A stretch of DNA of 9,385 bases, from positions 1 to 9,385 of the forward strand of contig JAGLNB010000044.1 in assembly GCA_023139715.1 (NCBI GenBank), given 5' to 3'. The notes beneath the pieces are model-generated. The model made no database searches and was not told where the DNA came from. It saw only the letters and a list, made by a program, of their open reading frames with translations. Shown piece by piece: positions 6,549 to 9,385 of this stretch. Position numbers and translations under genes: made by a program. This DNA comes from Planctomycetota bacterium (lineage in GTDB: Bacteria > Planctomycetota > Phycisphaerae > Sedimentisphaerales > Anaerobacaceae). How positions within the stretch are numbered: the stretch's first letter is position 1; every line of letters begins with the position of its first letter.

Positions 6549-7563
6549 TTCAATTAGCCGGATGAAGGAAAACGAATGCGAACATTTTAATATCAAGGTC
6601 GGCACTTCAATTAAGGAGCGACGGCTTGATAAGTATCTGCACGGCAGATTCACTGATTTCAGCCGAGTTATGCTCCAAAAGCAAATTGCCGCCGGCTCAG
6701 TTAAGGTCAATGGCAAAGTCGCCAAATCCAGTTTGAAACTAAGTCCCGGCGATAAAATCGATATGATTTTGCCAGAATTGCCCAGCGAGAAAATCGAAGC
6801 CGAAGACATTCCATTAAACGTAATTTACGAAGACAAAGATATAATCATCATCAATAAGCAAGCCGATATAATTGTTCATCCTGCAAGGGGCAATCGGCAT
6901 GGAACGTTAGTAAATGCTCTTGTTTTTTATTCTGACGAGCTTTCAACCGGCCTGGGAGAATTTCGGCCCGGCATTGTTCATCGGCTCGATAGAAATACGA
7001 CAGGGGTAATGGTTGTAACAAAAAATGATATTGCCCAATGGAAAATCGCAAAGCAGTTTGAAAATCGCGAGACGAAAAAAACTTATCTTGCCATCGTTCA
7101 CGGCAAACTTGATTTGGATGCTGACTGCATAGATGCTCCACTTGGCGTTCATCCGAAAATGAGAGAAAAATATGCGGTTCGCCCTGAAACCGGAAAAGAA
7201 TCAAGGACAGTTTATAAAGTGCTCGAGGAGTTTCGCGGATTTTCATTTTTGGAATTAGCACCGAAAACCGGCAGAACTCATCAATTGCGGGTTCATCTTT
7301 CGCACATAAAGCATCCGATTGTAGCTGATGATATGTACGGCGGAAAATTCGTTTATCCCTGGCAGCTGCAGGACAAGCAGCAATCTATTCAAGAGCCCCT
7401 GCTAAAGCGAGTTGCGCTGCACGCACACACACTGGAATTCAGGCATCCAACTACTGAAAAAATGGTAAAATTTGAAGTTCCTTTGCCGGAAGATATACAG
7501 AATCTTTTAAGCGCACTTCGGAAATATCGAAGTGTAAGTAGTGTTAAAAAAAGAAAAATTTGA
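6529..7563 (+). CDS. RluA/RluD-family pseudouridine synthase
   Basis: A 344-residue protein of the RluA family, which isomerises specific uridines in rRNA or tRNA to pseudouridine in the cytoplasm. An S4 RNA-binding domain spans about 30-80 ('RRLDKYL', 'VKVNGK', 'LSPGDKI'). The catalytic domain follows: 'IIIINKQADIIVHPARG' (105-121), the signature 'HRLDRNTTG' (151-159) with catalytic Asp154, 'KTYLAIVHG' (184-192) and 'KTGRTHQLRVHL' (246-257). The S4 domain and length fit the RluD/RluC branch, most likely acting on 23S rRNA, but the target uridine cannot be read from the sequence. The start is uncertain. ATG 6529 lies inside the previous gene, and ATG 6562 (Met12) would avoid the overlap. Neither has a clear ribosome site, which suggests coupling to the upstream gene. 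Confidence 0.92.
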   Translation: MAKSSSNSISRMKENECEHFNIKVGTSIKERRLDKYLHGRFTDFSRVMLQKQIAAGSVKVNGKVAKSSLKLSPGDKIDMILPELPSEKIEAEDIPLNVIYEDKDIIIINKQADIIVHPARGNRHGTLVNALVFYSDELSTGLGEFRPGIVHRLDRNTTGVMVVTKNDIAQWKIAKQFENRETKKTYLAIVHGKLDLDADCIDAPLGVHPKMREKYAVRPETGKESRTVYKVLEEFRGFSFLELAPKTGRTHQLRVHLSHIKHPIVADDMYGGKFVYPWQLQDKQQSIQEPLLKRVALHAHTLEFRHPTTEKMVKFEVPLPEDIQNLLSALRKYRSVSSVKKRKI

Positions 7564-7570
7564 ATTCTCA

Positions 7571-7620
7571 CCTTGTCATTGCGAGGCGGCTTAGCCGCCG
7601 TGGCAATCTCTATCCTTTTT
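7571..7620. repeat. REP-like palindrome, probable terminator in a convergent gap
   Basis: The core GGCGGC (7585-7590) pairs with GCCGCC (7594-7599) around TTA. After a small internal loop (GA opposite GTG) the outer arms ATTGC (7578-7582) and GCAAT (7603-7607) pair. The flanks 'GTCATTGCGAGG' and 'GGCAATCTC' resemble a widespread bacterial interspersed palindrome that I recall in the form GTCATTGCGAG...GCAATCTC. On the plus strand a CTTTTT run follows (7615-7620), so it can terminate the pseudouridine synthase transcript. It fills the 55-base gap between two converging genes. Copy number cannot be judged here. Confidence 0.6.
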
Positions 7621-8308
7621 ATTCCTGCGGCAGTTTGGCAAGGTCGGCATCTGAGCCGGCTACCATTAAAATATCCTCAGCATAAATAATTGTGCTTGGC
7701 ATAGGGACATTTATAATGCCGCCTTTTTCCTGTTTTTTGGCCTTACTGTTTTCGCTGCGTTTAATCGCAACGAGATTGACATTATATTTTTGACGCAGCT
7801 GCAAATCCATAACGGTTTTGCCGTCAAAGCTGGCTGGTGATTTTATTCGAGCCAAACTGTAGCCCGGCGCAAAGTCGATTTTTTCGCCGATTTGCGGAGC
7901 TATCAATTTATACGCCCATCTTTGAGCTGATTCAATTTCAGGATAAATAACTTCCGTAGCTCCCACTTTTGAAAAGACTTCGCCTGCAATCAGGTCCTGT
8001 GCTCGCGTAAAAATTTCTTTTACGCCTATCTGGCGAAGATTTACTACTGTAAGAATTGCCGCTTCAAATGCAAGTCCGCCCTGGCCGCCGATGCCGACAA
8101 TGGCAACATCAACTTTATCTATGCCCTGTGCTTTTAGTGCCTCTTCATCTGTACTGTCGAGTCGAACGGCGTGGCTTACCTGGTCACGAATTCCATCCAC
8201 CGCAATTCTGTCTTTGTCAACTGCAATAACTTCCGCACCGCTCATAGCAAGTGCGATAGCGAGTTTTTTTCCGAACCGACCCAATCCTATTACAGCAAAA
8301 CGTTTCAT
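7619..8308 (-). CDS. ktrA: KtrA/TrkA-type RCK regulatory subunit of potassium uptake
   Basis: A 229-residue cytoplasmic protein matching the single-RCK KtrA/TrkA family in length and domains. RCK_N covers about 1-125: the Rossmann loop 'VIGLGRFGKKLA' (6-17) and the acidic Asp31 at the end of the second strand ('VIAVDKD') bind the adenine nucleotide that controls gating. RCK_C covers about 140-226 ('YSLARIKSPASFDGKTVMDL', 'NLVAIKR', 'EDILMVAGSD'). A Lys/Glu-rich loop at 184-198 looks slightly enlarged. Homologues form an octameric ring under the KtrB dimer and open the channel on ATP or, in some species, cyclic-di-AMP binding. GAGGT just upstream of the ATG supports the start. It lies 43 bases after the channel gene and surely shares its transcript. 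Confidence 0.9.
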   Translation of the reverse strand: MKRFAVIGLGRFGKKLAIALAMSGAEVIAVDKDRIAVDGIRDQVSHAVRLDSTDEEALKAQGIDKVDVAIVGIGGQGGLAFEAAILTVVNLRQIGVKEIFTRAQDLIAGEVFSKVGATEVIYPEIESAQRWAYKLIAPQIGEKIDFAPGYSLARIKSPASFDGKTVMDLQLRQKYNVNLVAIKRSENSKAKKQEKGGIINVPMPSTIIYAEDILMVAGSDADLAKLPQE

Positions 8309-8351
8309 AATTTACCTCATATTTTTTGAAGCGATATATTTTTTACTTTTT

Positions 8352-9385
8352 TTATCCAACGATTATGGCCTCTTCGGGATAATTATATCTCGCTGGCCTA
8401 AGGTTAAAAGTCAACGCCGCCAAAAGCGTCAATGGCCCAAGTCGGCCAATCAGCATTAGTGTTATGATAATAAATTTACCGGCTGCTGTCAAAGAAGCGG
8501 TAATACCGGCTGTTAGTCCGACTGTGCCAAGGGCTGAGCTGGCCTCAAAGAAAATATCCGACATAGTAAAGATGTTCGCTCTTTCGGTTATTGTCAGCAG
8601 CAGTGCGGCAGTAAATAAAACCACAACAAACAGCAGCGTAACAGTGATAGCTCTTCCGACGATTGCGATTCGAACTGAGCGTTTGAACATTTCCACTTCC
8701 TGGCGTTTTCTCAAAGCGGCAACCGCAGACATTATTACCACAGCGAGTGTTACGGTTTTAATTCCACCTGCGGTCGAGCCAGGCGAGCCGCCAACGAACA
8801 TAAGCAGCATTAAAATAACTCTTGCCGGAGCTGACATTACCGAAACATCGAGCGTATTAAAGCCGGCCGTTCTTGCCGTAATCGATTGAAAAAGTGCGTC
8901 AAGAAAACCGCAATTAGCCGCACTGAATGAAGCTGCGTTTTCAAACAAAAACAAAGCAAAAGCTCCACCTGCTATCAGAAATAAACTAACACTTAAAACG
9001 ATTTTGGTTTGCAGAGCCATTCTTTTTGGCATTTCAATTGTGAAAGGGCTTTGTTTTTTAATGCGAATTTTGAAAAACCTTTTTACCCGGTCAGCTGCTA
9101 TGTTGGCCAAATCGTAAAGCACGCCAAAACCGAGTCCGCCCAAAATTATCAGCGGGCAAATCACAATATATAAAATCCAGTTTCTGTTGTAGCTTGTAAA
9201 GCTATCTTTGAATAAGCTAAATCCCGCATTGCAAAAAGCGCTAACCGAATGAAATACGCTGTAAAACCATTGCTGTTGAATACTGATGGCTCTGCCGGGC
9301 ACGTCGTTCCACATTCCCAGCATACTAACTGCGCCAACGGTTTCTATTAGAAGCGTTCCAACAAAAATAAAGGCAATCATATTTC
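8352..9385 (-). CDS. ktrB: TrkH/KtrB-type potassium channel subunit (N-terminal part outside window)
   Basis: The frame is open to the window edge, so the Met at 9380 is internal and the true start lies beyond 9385. The 344 residues present hold three of the four pore repeats of the TrkH/KtrB superfamily. Numbering from that Met, they are 'FHSVSAFCNAGFS' (43-55), 'FQSITARTAGFNT' (164-176) and 'FEASSALGTVGLTAG' (278-292), each with the selectivity-filter glycine. The 'GGSPGSTAGGIKT' segment (197-209) with its conserved lysine follows the third repeat. The first pore repeat and about 100 or more residues are missing. It moves potassium through the cytoplasmic membrane, usually coupled to sodium in Ktr systems. 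The C-terminus ends shortly after the last helix, as in KtrB. It is followed at once by its RCK partner. KtrB is preferred over TrkH because of the single-RCK neighbour. Confidence 0.9.
   Translation of the reverse strand, partial: NMIAFIFVGTLLIETVGAVSMLGMWNDVPGRAISIQQQWFYSVFHSVSAFCNAGFSLFKDSFTSYNRNWILYIVICPLIILGGLGFGVLYDLANIAADRVKRFFKIRIKKQSPFTIEMPKRMALQTKIVLSVSLFLIAGGAFALFLFENAASFSAANCGFLDALFQSITARTAGFNTLDVSVMSAPARVILMLLMFVGGSPGSTAGGIKTVTLAVVIMSAVAALRKRQEVEMFKRSVRIAIVGRAITVTLLFVVVLFTAALLLTITERANIFTMSDIFFEASSALGTVGLTAGITASLTAAGKFIIITLMLIGRLGPLTLLAALTFNLRPARYNYPEEAIIVG

Noticed and set aside
6339..6809. A 156-residue minus-strand frame across the TPR/pseudouridine synthase junction
   Set aside because: It is antisense to two recognisable proteins, has a composition typical of reverse-frame shadows, and shows no ribosome site or domain.
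9378..9380. Start codon of the potassium channel at 9380
   Set aside because: The frame continues to the window edge and the first pore repeat is missing, so this Met is internal.
1..9385. CRISPR arrays, tRNA or rRNA genes, insertion sequences, toxin-antitoxin or phage-defence genes
   Set aside because: I looked for direct repeats with spacers, tRNA-like folds, transposase motifs and defence-gene domains on both strands and saw none; the window is nearly fully coding with ordinary genes.

Overview
This window looks like chromosomal DNA from a planctomycete-type bacterium, most likely of the Phycisphaerae/Sedimentisphaerales kind. That is inferred from content: a pseudopilin-like protein of the 'H-X9-DG' class common in Planctomycetota, exported proteins of the SpoIVB-S55-like and beta-propeller types, a moderate GC content and AT-rich spacers. 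No rRNA, tRNA, phage, transposase or CRISPR array is visible. The genes look like ordinary resident genes, and the placement rests on protein style rather than on a marker gene.

Layout. (1) Positions 1-552, plus strand: the C-terminal part of a pseudopilin-like protein, cut by the window edge. It ends at a strong hairpin (590-625) that can serve both strands. (2) Positions 630-5580, minus strand: a three-gene run transcribed right to left. The order is an exported SpoIVB/S55-like protein, then an exported beta-propeller/Ig-like protein, then the alpha-type subunit of a class I (iron-sulfur) fumarate/tartrate hydratase. The gaps are 43 and 15 bases. (3) Positions 5581-5744: a short divergent control region. 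A single self-complementary TTGCAA can act as the -35 box for sigma70-type promoters on both strands, each with a 17-base spacer. (4) Positions 5745-7563, plus strand: a membrane-anchored TPR-like protein whose 3' end overlaps an RluA/RluD-family pseudouridine synthase. (5) Positions 7564-7618: a convergent gap holding a REP-like palindrome. (6) Positions 7619-9385, minus strand: a Ktr/Trk-type potassium uptake pair, with the TrkH/KtrB channel (start outside the window) followed by the KtrA/TrkA RCK regulator.

How the parts may work together. KtrB and KtrA form a potassium channel and its nucleotide-binding gate. The two exported proteins share a promoter and probably act together in the envelope; their job is unknown. 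In the first of them the SpoIVB-like serine motif comes before the histidine motif, the reverse of my recollection of SpoIVB. The fumarase alpha subunit has no beta subunit beside it. Its partner must be encoded elsewhere if the enzyme is active. The most unusual signals are the shared-35 divergent promoter, the reordered S55 motifs, and the joining of a cytoplasmic metabolic subunit to an exported-protein operon.
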